NCBI GenBank assembly: GCA_017436675.1
Contig: JAFSCS010000027.1
Span: 1 to 43,188 of the forward strand
Source of the DNA: Clostridia bacterium
Lineage (GTDB): Bacteria; Bacillota; Clostridia; Oscillospirales; CAG-382
Direction of reading: 5' to 3'
DNA: 43,188 bases
Shown: in pieces, positions 1 to 8,427 of the stretch
Layout of the letters: every line of letters starts with the position of its first letter
Position numbering within the stretch: position 1 is the stretch's first letter
Translations under genes and position numbers: made by a program
The notes under the pieces: model-generated
What the model was told of the DNA's origin: nothing
What the model saw: the letters and a program-made list of their open reading frames with translations, nothing else
Database searches by the model: none

Positions 1-1
1 G

Positions 2-205
2 ATCGCACTTGACGATCAAATGGACGATATGTTCCTCTCTGTCAAGACCGATCTTATCGAGCTGATCAAAAAGGATGGCAGAAACGGCGACCAAGCCATT
101 GAGCTGATGATGGTCGCAAAATACTTGGAGCGAATCGGCGACCACGCAGTGAACGTTGCCGAGTGGACAAAATATAACGAAACGGGGGTACATCAAAAGT
201 TTTAA
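2..205 (+). CDS. phoU: PhoU phosphate-transport regulator, C-terminal part
   Basis: The reading frame is open from the left window edge and ends at the TAA at 203-205; 67 residues are visible. The stretch VAKYLERIGDHAVNVAEW is the classic C-terminal metal-binding ERxGDHxxN helix of PhoU. PhoU links the Pst phosphate transporter to the PhoR kinase and keeps the Pho response off when phosphate is plentiful. The stop overlaps the next start by one base (TAATG), so it is translationally coupled to the response regulator. The pst transporter genes presumably lie upstream, outside the window. Confidence 0.93.
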   Translation: MALDDQMDDMFLSVKTDLIELIKKDGRNGDQAIELMMVAKYLERIGDHAVNVAEWTKYNETGVHQKF

Positions 206-870
206 TGGATGAGATCATTTATATAGTTGAAGACGACGAAGGCATACGCGAGCTTTACGAAGGTGCTTTCGAGGGTATTTTTGCCACGAAAATGTTTGAA
301 AACGGCAAGGACTTCTTTAGTGCGTTCACGAAAACTCGCCCAAGCCTCATTATTCTTGATATCATGCTTCCCGATATGGACGGATACACCATCCTCACCA
401 AGATCAGAGAAATGGATGAGAAGATCCCCGTCATTATCGTGAGCGCAAAATCCGACGAGATCAGCGCGGTCAAGGGACTGAACAAGGGGGCTGACGATTA
501 TATGACCAAGCCCTTCTCGGTGCTTGAGCTGATCGCTCGTGTCAAGACAAACATTCGCCGTGCGAACCTTTATGTGACAAGCCAGAAAGGCTTTGTCATT
601 GACAATAACGTTTATAAGATCTTTTACGAAGGACACGACTTGGGGCTTACTTTGAAGGAATTCAAGCTGCTTAAGATGCTGATCGCACGTGCAGGCGTAA
701 CCATCGAGCGCGAGGAGCTGTTCCGTGAGGTTTGGGGCGAGAGCTATATGGGAGAAACGAGAACACTTGATATACATATCTCTCAGCTGCGCGACAAGAT
801 CACCGAGTGTGGAGGCGGCGATGTGATCGTTACCGTGCGCGGTATCGGTTATCGCTTTGTAGGACAATAG
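205..870 (+). CDS. phoB: OmpR/PhoB-family response regulator
   Basis: The protein has 221 residues. Its N-terminal receiver domain (about 1-118) carries the acidic pair D10/D11, the phospho-acceptor D52 in LIILDIMLPDMDG and the conserved Lys of DDYMTKPF. The C-terminal winged-helix DNA-binding domain (about 130-220) ends in VRGIGYRF, typical of OmpR/PhoB proteins. Position between phoU and a sensor kinase with a one-base overlap supports a PhoB/PhoP role in phosphate-starvation control. In Gram-positive bacteria this protein is also called PhoP. The family is certain; the phosphate role rests on the neighbouring phoU. Confidence 0.93.
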   Translation: MDEIIYIVEDDEGIRELYEGAFEGIFATKMFENGKDFFSAFTKTRPSLIILDIMLPDMDGYTILTKIREMDEKIPVIIVSAKSDEISAVKGLNKGADDYMTKPFSVLELIARVKTNIRRANLYVTSQKGFVIDNNVYKIFYEGHDLGLTLKEFKLLKMLIARAGVTIEREELFREVWGESYMGETRTLDIHISQLRDKITECGGGDVIVTVRGIGYRFVGQ

Positions 871-873
871 TAT

Positions 874-2577
874 ATGAAAAAGAAGATATTTTATAAGGTG
901 TTTGCCGCAACGCTTGCCTGCGTTCTTCTGATGTTCGTGTTCGGTATCATTGCGGTTAATATGAATACGAATAAGATTGTAAGCGAACGGTTGAAGGAAG
1001 AAACCGAGCTTGCCGCAACGCTGATGAACGAGCAGAGCGACTTTGATGTCTTTAATAAGTACTCGGATAACCCCGAGCTTCGTATTACGATTTTCGATAT
1101 GAGCGGTAACGTTCTTTACGAGAGCGACACCAAATCCCCCCTCGAGAATCACGCAGACCGTGAGGAAATCAAAAACGCGCTTGAAGGCAAGTCCGATACC
1201 GTGGAAAGATATTCGGAAACCTTCAAGTGTGATATGACCTATTATGCAACCAAGACCGCCCTTTCGGACGGCACGGAGGTGATACTCAGACTTGCGGTAA
1301 GAAGCAGTCAGGTGACACCCTACTTTACCGCCATCATTCCGCTTTTCATCCTCGTTCTTGCCGTATCTCTCGTTCTTTCCTTTGTCCTCTCAACCTTTAT
1401 ATCCCGTAACGTTTCATCCAAGGTGACAGAGATCGGGGAGAGCTTAAAGAGCTTGAACGAAGGACAGTATGCGCCGATCAAGACCGATATGAGCGAGCCG
1501 GAGCTGTATGGGGTTCTGGGTCAAATTAACGAGCTGAACGCAAACATTCATAGTCATATCCGTATTGCAGACGGTGAGAGAGTGAAGCTGAATGCTGTGC
1601 TTGATAACGTATCGCAGAGCATCATTGCACTTGACAGATCAAAGCGTATCGTTTTCGCCAATAAGCGTGCGTTTGAAATGTTTAACGGAACGCATCACGA
1701 CATTGGCAGAGATCTTGTGTTCCTGATTGAAAAGCTGCCTGTTTACGAGCAGATCACCGCGCATATCGGTGAGAATTTCGCTTTCAACTGCGCATACGAC
1801 GACAAATATCTGTCGGTAGTGATCACAAAGGTAACAAACGAGGTCATCTGCGATGACATCTCCGCTATCATTATCGTGACGGATATTACGAAAGAAAAGC
1901 TGATCGAGAAGCAAAAGAGCGATTTCTTTGCCAACGCTTCTCACGAGCTCAAAACGCCCATCACGGTTATGCAGGGCTTTGCCGAGGTGCTGATGAACAA
2001 GGAAGGTATGGATGATACCTCCAAAAAACAGCTTGGACGGATCTATAAGGAATGCCTCCGCCTTGGCTCTTTGATCTCGGATATGCTGATGCTTTCAAAA
2101 ATTGAAAGCGGAGATGCTCCCATAAGAGCGCTTTCCGAGGTGGCTCTTGAGGATATCGCAAAAGAGGTTCTCGACGGTCTTTCCGAGAAGGCACAAAGCA
2201 GAAATATTACCGCAAATATCGTTGGCTCTGCCAAGATATGTGCCGATCAAGCTATGATCTTTGAGCTTGTCGAAAATCTTGTTTTCAATGCCATCAAGTA
2301 TAACAAGGACGGCGGCTCGGTAACGGTGTCCATTACCGAAACGGACACAGGAGTTTGTCTTAAGGTCGAGGATACGGGTATCGGTATTGAAAAAGAGCAT
2401 CTGCCGCGCCTTTGCGAACGCTTCTACCGAGTGGATAAATCCCACTCAAAGCGTATCGGTGGAACGGGACTCGGTCTTGCCATCGTAAAGCACATTTGCG
2501 CCATTTCGGACGCAGAGCTTTCCATCGAAAGCGAATTCGGTGTCGGTACGACCGTTACTGTTGTTTTCGGTAAATAA
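874..2577 (+). CDS. phoR: PhoR-type sensor histidine kinase
   Basis: This 567-residue membrane kinase has TM1 at about residues 8-29 and TM2 at about 150-175, enclosing an extracytoplasmic sensor domain of some 120 residues. A PAS-like segment (about 235-335) follows. The HisKA domain has the phospho-acceptor His357 in ASHELKTPI. The HATPase domain shows the N box (ENLVFNAIKYN), G1 (EDTGIGI), F box (ERFYRVDKSHS) and G2 (GGTGLGL). It starts 3 bases after phoB and is the expected PhoB partner. The ATG at 874 follows a TAGT gap with no obvious strong ribosome site, suggesting coupling to phoB. Confidence 0.93.
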   Translation: MKKKIFYKVFAATLACVLLMFVFGIIAVNMNTNKIVSERLKEETELAATLMNEQSDFDVFNKYSDNPELRITIFDMSGNVLYESDTKSPLENHADREEIKNALEGKSDTVERYSETFKCDMTYYATKTALSDGTEVILRLAVRSSQVTPYFTAIIPLFILVLAVSLVLSFVLSTFISRNVSSKVTEIGESLKSLNEGQYAPIKTDMSEPELYGVLGQINELNANIHSHIRIADGERVKLNAVLDNVSQSIIALDRSKRIVFANKRAFEMFNGTHHDIGRDLVFLIEKLPVYEQITAHIGENFAFNCAYDDKYLSVVITKVTNEVICDDISAIIIVTDITKEKLIEKQKSDFFANASHELKTPITVMQGFAEVLMNKEGMDDTSKKQLGRIYKECLRLGSLISDMLMLSKIESGDAPIRALSEVALEDIAKEVLDGLSEKAQSRNITANIVGSAKICADQAMIFELVENLVFNAIKYNKDGGSVTVSITETDTGVCLKVEDTGIGIEKEHLPRLCERFYRVDKSHSKRIGGTGLGLAIVKHICAISDAELSIESEFGVGTTVTVVFGK

Positions 2578-2583
2578 TCAAAC

Positions 2584-2627
2584 AGCCCACTATGATCTCC
2601 TTTTACGGATCTCATAGTGGGCTTTGA
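2584..2627 (+). terminator. Rho-independent terminator of phoU-phoB-phoR
   Basis: A 12-bp perfect stem (AGCCCACTATGA at 2584-2595 with TCATAGTGGGCT at 2612-2623) has a 16-base loop and a short T-rich tail. It begins 6 bases after the phoR stop and marks the end of the Pho operon. Confidence 0.85.
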
Positions 2628-2633
2628 CTTTAT

Positions 2634-2759
2634 TCAGTTAAAGTTTCGATAGCGATCTGCATACCGAGTTTGAAAGTCGGTCTGTTCGGGAAGTTTTATT
2701 TGCGGAATAAGACGCCCATTTTCTTCGTGATAAGTCCCACCAAGGTTTTCATTACAGTA
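2634..2759 (-). pseudogene. Remnant of a TnpV-like transposon protein
   Basis: The minus frame ending at the TGA at 2636-2634 encodes NENLGGTYHEENGRLIPQIK followed by LPEQ. This closely resembles the N-terminal region I recall for TnpV-type small proteins of clostridial transposons (GGTYHEENGYLIPDL.LPEQ). There is no start codon, a stop (TGA, 2762-2760) lies just upstream in frame, and the protein ends after about 40 residues where TnpV proteins run to about 120. The DNA upstream (2760-2869) holds only short frame-broken stretches. I read it as a decayed mobile-element scar between phoR and the phage-derived block. The match is from memory, not from a search. Confidence 0.6.
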
Positions 2760-2869
2760 TCACCATTCAAATAAATATTTGCGATATACTGTATCGATTG
2801 TCTTTACCGCTTGTTTTTGAAACCTTCGTTATGGGACATCAAGAGAAGCGGGCGCAAATAAGCAATTCT

Positions 2870-3682
2870 TTATTTCACGAGAGTCAGGTCATCGATACTC
2901 ACGGGTGTTTCTATTGAATGCATCCCGTCTGCCGATCTATCGACGACTACCCTTTTTCCTTTCACTTGGAGCACGATCCACTCGAGCGGATACACCCAAG
3001 AGAAGAGCTTTCTTTTTGAATTATACATTGTTGCACCCTCGCGTATCCTTACGGTCGAGCCTACCTTTATTTTCGCTTTTCCTTTAAAATATGCGTCGAT
3101 CATATTTGCTTCAGCTGAGGCAAGGTTGAGGAGATTTTCGTCGTCGAGAAGCCAATTTGCAGTTTTGGGATTACTGTGAAAGCCGTGCTCGATGATGAAT
3201 CCGAGCGGGCAATTTGTTTTTTGCCACCCGCGAAGCACTCCATACCACTCGTCGCCGTTATCCTTCAGCTTTGTGTCTGCTCTTGCGCTTTGCTTCGAGC
3301 CTATGACTCCTTTTATATATTCGGCGAACTTTAAGCCGAGCTTTTGTGAGTTTTCGCATCTGCTGTTTTTTGCATACGACGGAACGTAGGCGACGACGTA
3401 GTCGATCTTTTCCGCTTTTACGAGATCGTCGCTGCCGTCGAAATCGTTACTGTGGAGCGAGATGAACATATCGTGGTTTTTTGCTTTTTTGCCTCGCTCA
3501 ACGACAGCGAGGTCGATTTTTTGGTCGTCGCGCGTCGTATGTACGGTATGCCCCATCTTCTCGAGCATCACTTGAAGAAAACGGCAAAGCACCCACATTC
3601 TTTCACTTTCGTAATATTCCTTGACGTGAGGAGAACGGTTATATTTTCCGTAATGTCCTGCGTCAAGCATAATGTTAGCCAT
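2870..3682 (-). CDS. N-acetylmuramoyl-L-alanine amidase (phage endolysin)
   Basis: This 270-residue enzyme is of the Amidase_3 type, which cleaves the bond between MurNAc and L-Ala in peptidoglycan. Zinc ligands are visible as H10 (DAGHYG), a Glu at 25 or 27 and H77 (ISLHSN); the catalytic Glu is in FIIEHGFHSN. Residues from about 200 form an SH3-like tail (VGSTVRIREGATMYN) that probably binds the wall. There is no signal peptide, as expected for an endolysin released by a holin. It lies directly downstream of the holin gene (2-base gap), which makes a lysis role much more likely than cell-wall housekeeping. Confidence 0.9.
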   Translation of the reverse strand: MANIMLDAGHYGKYNRSPHVKEYYESERMWVLCRFLQVMLEKMGHTVHTTRDDQKIDLAVVERGKKAKNHDMFISLHSNDFDGSDDLVKAEKIDYVVAYVPSYAKNSRCENSQKLGLKFAEYIKGVIGSKQSARADTKLKDNGDEWYGVLRGWQKTNCPLGFIIEHGFHSNPKTANWLLDDENLLNLASAEANMIDAYFKGKAKIKVGSTVRIREGATMYNSKRKLFSWVYPLEWIVLQVKGKRVVVDRSADGMHSIETPVSIDDLTLVK

Positions 3683-3684
3683 AA

Positions 3685-3966
3685 TTATGCATCCTCCTTT
3701 TCCGGTTCTTTCGTTAGTTGCTTATAGACTTGGTTTACGCCTGTTGCGGCAAATCCCGAGCTCACGCCGACTGACAGCGCGGTTATAACGTCGTCCGCGG
3801 GAAAATCGGGAACAAAGCGAAGTGATACGACACCAAGCACTGCACCGAGGATACCGCAGATAGACGGGATCCATTTGTCGTTTATTGTCGTTGCTTTTAC
3901 GATCGTTGCGCCGAGATAGCAGATTATCGTTATCGCCGCAACGCTCATTGAACTTATATTTTCCAT
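3685..3966 (-). CDS. Phage holin family protein
   Basis: The protein has 93 residues and about two to three hydrophobic segments (ITIICYLGATIV; SICGILGAVLGVVSL; ALSVGVSSGFAATGV), then a charged tail (KQLTKEPEKEDA). I chose the ATG at 3966 because AAAGGAG sits 6 bases upstream; the in-frame ATG at 3984 has no ribosome site. Size, topology and the position just before an amidase match clostridial phage holins that release the endolysin through the membrane. The gene above it ends 10 bases upstream. Confidence 0.85.
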   Translation of the reverse strand: MENISSMSVAAITIICYLGATIVKATTINDKWIPSICGILGAVLGVVSLRFVPDFPADDVITALSVGVSSGFAATGVNQVYKQLTKEPEKEDA

Positions 3967-3976
3967 TTTTTCTCCT

Positions 3977-4309
3977 TTATTCATACAAGGCGTGGATGCC
4001 TTGCTTCGTTAAAAAATCCTTTTGGGCGTTTTTGACTCGTTGGGCATAGTCGAGCGCTTTATGCATATCACCGTTACAATGCGCATCGGGGATACGCTGG
4101 ACGGCTCGGGCGGTCGCCTCGCTCAAGGTCAGAGCGGCTCGGGTATTTTGGATCATCAATATCTCGTTTTCCTCCCTCGCTCGTTCACGTGCTTCGCTTC
4201 GCTTTTCCGCCAAGGTCATTCTCTTTTGAAGCATCCAGACGAACACTCCCGTTATCGCGGTCGGGATCCCCATTATGCTCAAAAGCCCCACTATTGATAT
4301 TTCTACCAT
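3977..4309 (-). CDS. Small phage membrane protein of the lysis module
   Basis: This 110-residue protein has one N-terminal membrane helix (SIVGLLSIMGIPTAITGVFVWML). A charged, probably coiled-coil helix follows (about 28-60, rich in Arg, Glu and Lys). The C-terminus (CNGDMHKALDYAQRVKNAQKDFL) resembles small proteins that commonly precede holin genes in clostridial prophages. Function is unknown; a helper for the holin or an anchor are both possible. It lies between the tail-fibre gene and the holin, all in one direction. Confidence 0.75.
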   Translation of the reverse strand: MVEISIVGLLSIMGIPTAITGVFVWMLQKRMTLAEKRSEARERAREENEILMIQNTRAALTLSEATARAVQRIPDAHCNGDMHKALDYAQRVKNAQKDFLTKQGIHALYE

Positions 4310-4325
4310 TATATTTCCTCACCCG

Positions 4326-6854
4326 CTAAAAAATTCTATACCAGCCGCAGACACGAACGTTTACCGTCGTTATCGTATTATCGGAAAGGTCATAGGTGCA
4401 TTGGACTCCATATTGACGTGCGGTCACGCTTGACGTCGTCGGCAAGCCTGCGGATATTGATGCGCTCCTCGTTTTCATCGAGTTGACGTGAGCCGCGTTG
4501 ATGTCGTCACTATCGGAGCTTGGGATATATGCACCGCTGATGAGGTGAGTTACGTCTCTTCCGCTTTGATCTCGCAGATGGATATGGAAATGATAGACGT
4601 AATAGCCTTCGTTGGAATTATCCACACCGATCGACAATACTGAATCCTTTATCGCACTCAGCGACAACGTTCGGTCGATACACACTATTCCCGAGGATGC
4701 GTTTGCACTCAAGACACCGTTACCGTCGATCATCAAGCCGTCGCCGACTATCACCCCGCCCTTCGTTGAGGCGGTGGCGGTTGGAAGTTTATATTCCGAC
4801 GGGATGGTCGGCTTATCGGTGAGGTCATTATAGCTTCCGCTGAAGCTTGATCTTGCGTTCCACGATGCTTTTTCATCATCGGTGACGAGGCGGTGCATTT
4901 CGTCATCGAGCAGGTCGCAAAGCTCGGTGTTCGTTGGCATTGCACCGCGAACGAGATATTTTGCCGTTATCACGGCATCCATTTCGCTCGTCACGGTCGT
5001 TGCGGGGTAGTTGGTATGGATGGCTTTATATTTTTTCAGCTCATCCTTTGAAAGCGGGATCTCTATCGGCTTTTCCAGCACATAGGTGACGGTCATTGGA
5101 TTTTTCTTCAACCATTGCATAAAGGTAGAGCCCGACATACTTGCGATACCCTCGGGGCGAAAGAGGATACGGCATTCGGTGCTGTTTGATACCTTTCTGA
5201 CCTGGTGTCCGATATCGGTAGTTGACGAGATGATGGGCTTTCTCTCAAAATGTGAGCACAACGAAAAGCCCTCGTTATTCACGGTCAACGGCTTCACGGA
5301 CGAGTCCACTTGGTAGAAAAATGCATTCGAGCTGCCTACGACGCCCAAGGTGATGAAATTTTCCGTTCCTTTGAAGGTTATCGTATTCGTACGTTTTATC
5401 AACACACCGCGCTCAAGATCAAGCTCGTCGCACATCCAAAGTGTACCGTTCTCGTCGGTATAATTACCGCCCGTGCTGACGGGGATTCCGCAGAGTCCGT
5501 TTTTCGTTATCGCTACGAGCTTTTGTGCTTCCGCCGATTCGCCCTCGACCGTTATTATCAGCGACTCTTGTCCGTCGTTATGGGGACGATAGCCTCGAGC
5601 TGTCGCACCAATGGTCAGCATCGCCGTCTCGAGCTTTGATATTGGGGTGCATAGACGAACGTATTTTGCTTCGTTCGGAGCGACAAAGGTTGACGAGGCA
5701 AGCTGAGCGACAAAATTGGCACTCGTTGGTGCGTTATTATCGCTGTAAAAGTTCGCCCAGCTGACGCTTGACGCCGTATAGGTCAAGCCTTGTGTCACGG
5801 GGATCGCATCGCTATAGCAATATGCGTCATCGGAATACACCGTTCCGCTGCTTCCAAGCGCTTTGCCGAGCACGGCGTCATCCTTCGAAAAGAGGTTTGC
5901 CACGCTGACGTTTTCAAGCGGAATGGGTGACGCGGGAGACGGGGTTCTTAGTTGGGAGGTCTTGCCGAGGACCTTCAAGCCTCTGAAGGTCGCTTTCTCG
6001 GAGTTGAAGGACAATGACGTTCCTTCGATCGTACATTCACTTCCCTTTATTCCACTGAGTGCTTTTGTTACGGCTTGGTTTTCAACGGGGTTTTTGCTGA
6101 ATTCATTCAATTCATCATCGACCGATATACGTTCGGGGTGCGGAATATCGCTCCAATGAGGACCGTTTGCGCTATAGAACAATGCTTGGCCGTTGATACC
6201 CTCAGCTACGGGTTCGTCGAGCTTTGTTTTTAAGGCGTCGTATATGGCGAACGAGCTAACGGCGTTTTCGCTATCGCCAAGTACCTCGTTTTCAATGGGA
6301 GGTTTATTCTTCACATAGGACGGAGAGGCTTCGTCGGGCTCGTTCCAATCGGCTTGTATTTTTTCGCCGACGACGGTTATTCCATCGGTGCTTCCCGCGT
6401 TGAGCTTTGTTCCGTCGCCACGTTCAAGCACAAGATCGCCGTTTTGCTTTATTTTCGCGCTTTTGAGATAGTATTTTTCGAAAAGCGTCATTATTTTGTT
6501 ATAGACACTCTCGCTCGGGGATCTTTGCGGTGCGCTCGTTGTCAACGGACTTTCAACGAACGTGAGGCACGTTGTATTCGTTGAGATCACGTCGCCGCCA
6601 TACACTCCGACGGTGACCTTACCCGCCACGTTTATTGGTGGGATCTTACATTTTCCATCGACTATCGGTACGTCAAACGCCTCGATGGGCGATCTGTTTT
6701 TGCCGTAGCAGATGAATCGTGCCGTTTTTGCGATACCGTTCCAATATTTATCAAACGTGAACACTGCGGTATAATCGCTGTTACTGCAGACCGGTCGCGG
6801 ATCTTTTTTCGTCTGATAGATACTATTTTTCAAAACGATAAATTTTAGTTCCAT
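4326..6854 (-). CDS. Phage tail fibre / receptor-binding protein
   Basis: This protein has 842 residues. Residues 1-105 form a beta-rich head (KFIVLKNSIYQTKKDPRP...) like the N-terminal domain of phage baseplate appendage proteins. Residues 168-185 read ADWNEPDEASPSYVKNKP and a second such linker is SYNDLTDKPTIP near residue 690; both are typical repeats of tail fibres. Then comes TASTKGGVIVGDGLMI, a fibre-like segment, and a C-terminal beta domain. The middle (about 270-640) contains a carbohydrate-binding-like jelly-roll region. No signal peptide is present. AAAGGATG upstream of the ATG gives a good ribosome site. It would bind the cell surface; no tail-tube or baseplate genes accompany it here. 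Confidence 0.82.
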   Translation of the reverse strand: MELKFIVLKNSIYQTKKDPRPVCSNSDYTAVFTFDKYWNGIAKTARFICYGKNRSPIEAFDVPIVDGKCKIPPINVAGKVTVGVYGGDVISTNTTCLTFVESPLTTSAPQRSPSESVYNKIMTLFEKYYLKSAKIKQNGDLVLERGDGTKLNAGSTDGITVVGEKIQADWNEPDEASPSYVKNKPPIENEVLGDSENAVSSFAIYDALKTKLDEPVAEGINGQALFYSANGPHWSDIPHPERISVDDELNEFSKNPVENQAVTKALSGIKGSECTIEGTSLSFNSEKATFRGLKVLGKTSQLRTPSPASPIPLENVSVANLFSKDDAVLGKALGSSGTVYSDDAYCYSDAIPVTQGLTYTASSVSWANFYSDNNAPTSANFVAQLASSTFVAPNEAKYVRLCTPISKLETAMLTIGATARGYRPHNDGQESLIITVEGESAEAQKLVAITKNGLCGIPVSTGGNYTDENGTLWMCDELDLERGVLIKRTNTITFKGTENFITLGVVGSSNAFFYQVDSSVKPLTVNNEGFSLCSHFERKPIISSTTDIGHQVRKVSNSTECRILFRPEGIASMSGSTFMQWLKKNPMTVTYVLEKPIEIPLSKDELKKYKAIHTNYPATTVTSEMDAVITAKYLVRGAMPTNTELCDLLDDEMHRLVTDDEKASWNARSSFSGSYNDLTDKPTIPSEYKLPTATASTKGGVIVGDGLMIDGNGVLSANASSGIVCIDRTLSLSAIKDSVLSIGVDNSNEGYYVYHFHIHLRDQSGRDVTHLISGAYIPSSDSDDINAAHVNSMKTRSASISAGLPTTSSVTARQYGVQCTYDLSDNTITTVNVRVCGWYRIF

Positions 6855-6878
6855 TATTACATCCTTTCATAATTTTTT

Positions 6879-6909
6879 GCGGTCGCCCTATGAAGCATAG
6901 AACGACCGC
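6879..6909. other. Hairpin upstream of the tail-fibre gene
   Basis: GCGGTCG (6879-6885) pairs with CGACCGC (6903-6909), and CTATG with CATAG inside, around a 3-base loop. On the minus strand it lies about 25 bases ahead of the tail-fibre start, in the gap after the DUF11 gene. No T-run follows on either strand, so it is not a standard terminator. RNA processing or translational control is possible. Confidence 0.5.
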
Positions 6910-6985
6910 TATTGCGGACCTTGGGGGCTGATACTATTATATCAAGCCTTTGTCGAAAAATCGTCCGCTCTTTATTCACTCTTTA

Positions 6986-7852
6986 TTATGAATTGGAGAT
7001 AACACCCGTTACGGTTATCGTGCTTACGCTCGGAACTATGATCACGCTTCCGTCCTCGCCGACCGTTGTCGTTGCCGCGGGGAGAGTCAGCTGAGCGGTG
7101 CCGCTCGGGATCGTCAAAACGCCGTTCTCATAGGTATAATCGTTCGGGGACACCAAATTGCCATCGAGTGTCACGGTTATCGATTGAGGTGCGGGCGAAA
7201 AGGCGTCGGTGAGTGTTACGTTCGTTGCTTCGGTATTACCGTAGTTATAGAGTGTGAAGGTATAAGTCAATGGCGAGCCGCAGACTATTGGGTCGGGCGA
7301 CATTGATTTTGTTATTCTAACATCGGCGTAGTCCTCGACTGTAACAGTATTTTCAACAGTAAAATCGTTACAAGCCTCGTCGCCGACGTATGACGCTGTG
7401 TTGGTGATCGTGCTTCCGCTTGCGAGAGGTGCGAAGGCGTTGACTCTCACGCGGTATACGAGGACGACGTTGCCGTTTTGGGGGATGGTCGGGATCGTGA
7501 ACACGACGTTTGAGGCTGTTACCGTCGGTGTAAGCTCTCCCGATGGTGTTCCGTTGACAAAAAGCTCTGTCGGGCCAACGTAGTCAAGAGGTGTTACTGT
7601 CGTTGTATTTTGGATGAACGTTCCGAGGTTATCGGATATTTGGACGTTTGTTTTTTGGGTGGAGGACGTATTTTGGAGCGTTATAACGTAGGTTATATCC
7701 TCGTCGGCTCTATACGTCGTTCCAAGCGACGTTTTTGTTCCAATTATTGCGCCGTTGAGCGTCACACTTGCGACGTTCGAAAGAACTTGCGATACTACTG
7801 TACCGTTGCCGTAGGTATAGCTCAGGGTAGCGCGGTTTGTTATTTCGGGCAT
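6986..7852 (-). CDS. DUF11 repeat protein without signal peptide
   Basis: This 288-residue protein is built of Ig-like DUF11 repeats: SYTYGNGTVVSQVLSNVASV, then a first repeat (about 38-150, with DITYVITLQNTSST and ITNTASYVGDE), then a second (about 165-265, with DVRITKSMSPDPIVCGS and PLTYTFTLYNYGNTEATNVT). Such repeats normally sit on surface proteins, but there is no signal peptide, membrane segment or sorting signal here. Lying just upstream of the tail-fibre gene in the same direction, it could be a particle decoration protein; this is inference. The ATG directly follows the T-run of a hairpin and lacks a clear ribosome site (see 7853-7920). Confidence 0.75.
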   Translation of the reverse strand: MPEITNRATLSYTYGNGTVVSQVLSNVASVTLNGAIIGTKTSLGTTYRADEDITYVITLQNTSSTQKTNVQISDNLGTFIQNTTTVTPLDYVGPTELFVNGTPSGELTPTVTASNVVFTIPTIPQNGNVVLVYRVRVNAFAPLASGSTITNTASYVGDEACNDFTVENTVTVEDYADVRITKSMSPDPIVCGSPLTYTFTLYNYGNTEATNVTLTDAFSPAPQSITVTLDGNLVSPNDYTYENGVLTIPSGTAQLTLPAATTTVGEDGSVIIVPSVSTITVTGVISNS

Positions 7853-7920
7853 AAAAAAACTCTCACTTTCGTTATTGTTATCAAGCAGCTGCTTAACAAC
7901 AGTTTATGCGAAAGTGAGAG
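7853..7920 (-). terminator. Terminator-like hairpin abutting the DUF11 start codon
   Basis: On the minus strand CTCTCACTTTCG (7920-7909) pairs perfectly with CGAAAGTGAGAG (7871-7860), followed by seven T and then directly by the DUF11 ATG. The loop holds a second stem around AAGCAGCTGCTT. It lies 18 bases past the cyclophilin stop and so ends the operon of 7939-11732. The only purine-rich candidate ribosome site for the DUF11 gene (GTGAGAG) is inside the stem. Confidence 0.8.
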
Positions 7921-7938
7921 ATTTGTCACATTTTGGGA

Positions 7939-8415
7939 TTATTCTGTTACTGTGATAGATTTGATGATCTGGGGCTCAATGGGCTTATCGTAGACGTTGG
8001 TTTTTGTCGTTGCGATATTGTCGAGCACGTCGAAGCCCTCGAGAAGCTTTCCGAATGCGGCATACTGTCCGTCGAGGTGGGGTGCTTTTTTGTGCATTAT
8101 GAAGAACTGTGAGCCTGCGGAGTCATATGCCATCGATCTTGCCATTGAGATAACTCCTCTGTCGTGCTTGAGCTCGTTCGGAACTCCGTTGATGAGGAAT
8201 TCACCCTTGATGGTATGGCCCGGGCCACCCGTGCCCGTTCCGTTGGGGCATCCGCCTTGGATCATAAATTCTTCGATAACACGGTGGAAGATAAGTCCGT
8301 TATAGAAGCCTTTATTTGCCAAGCTTTTGAAGTTTTCAACTGTTATCGGCGCGACCTCGGGATAGAGCTCCAAGATCATCTTTCCGCCGTTTTCCATTTC
8401 GATTATTGCTTTCAT
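7939..8415 (-). CDS. Peptidyl-prolyl cis-trans isomerase, cyclophilin type
   Basis: The protein has 158 residues and is a single cyclophilin domain, which speeds proline isomerisation during folding. Visible motifs are VENFKSLANKGFYNGLIFHRV, the active-site region FHRVIEEFMIQGGCPNGTGTG, GVISMARSMAYDSAGSQFFI and AAFGKLLEGFDVLD. There is no signal peptide, so it is cytoplasmic, like PpiB. AAAGG lies 7 bases before the ATG. It starts 12 bases after the preceding TIM-barrel gene and is the last gene of a sugar-type operon, an unusual place for a foldase. Confidence 0.93.
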   Translation of the reverse strand: MKAIIEMENGGKMILELYPEVAPITVENFKSLANKGFYNGLIFHRVIEEFMIQGGCPNGTGTGGPGHTIKGEFLINGVPNELKHDRGVISMARSMAYDSAGSQFFIMHKKAPHLDGQYAAFGKLLEGFDVLDNIATTKTNVYDKPIEPQIIKSITVTE

Positions 8416-8427
8416 TTTTTGCCTTTC

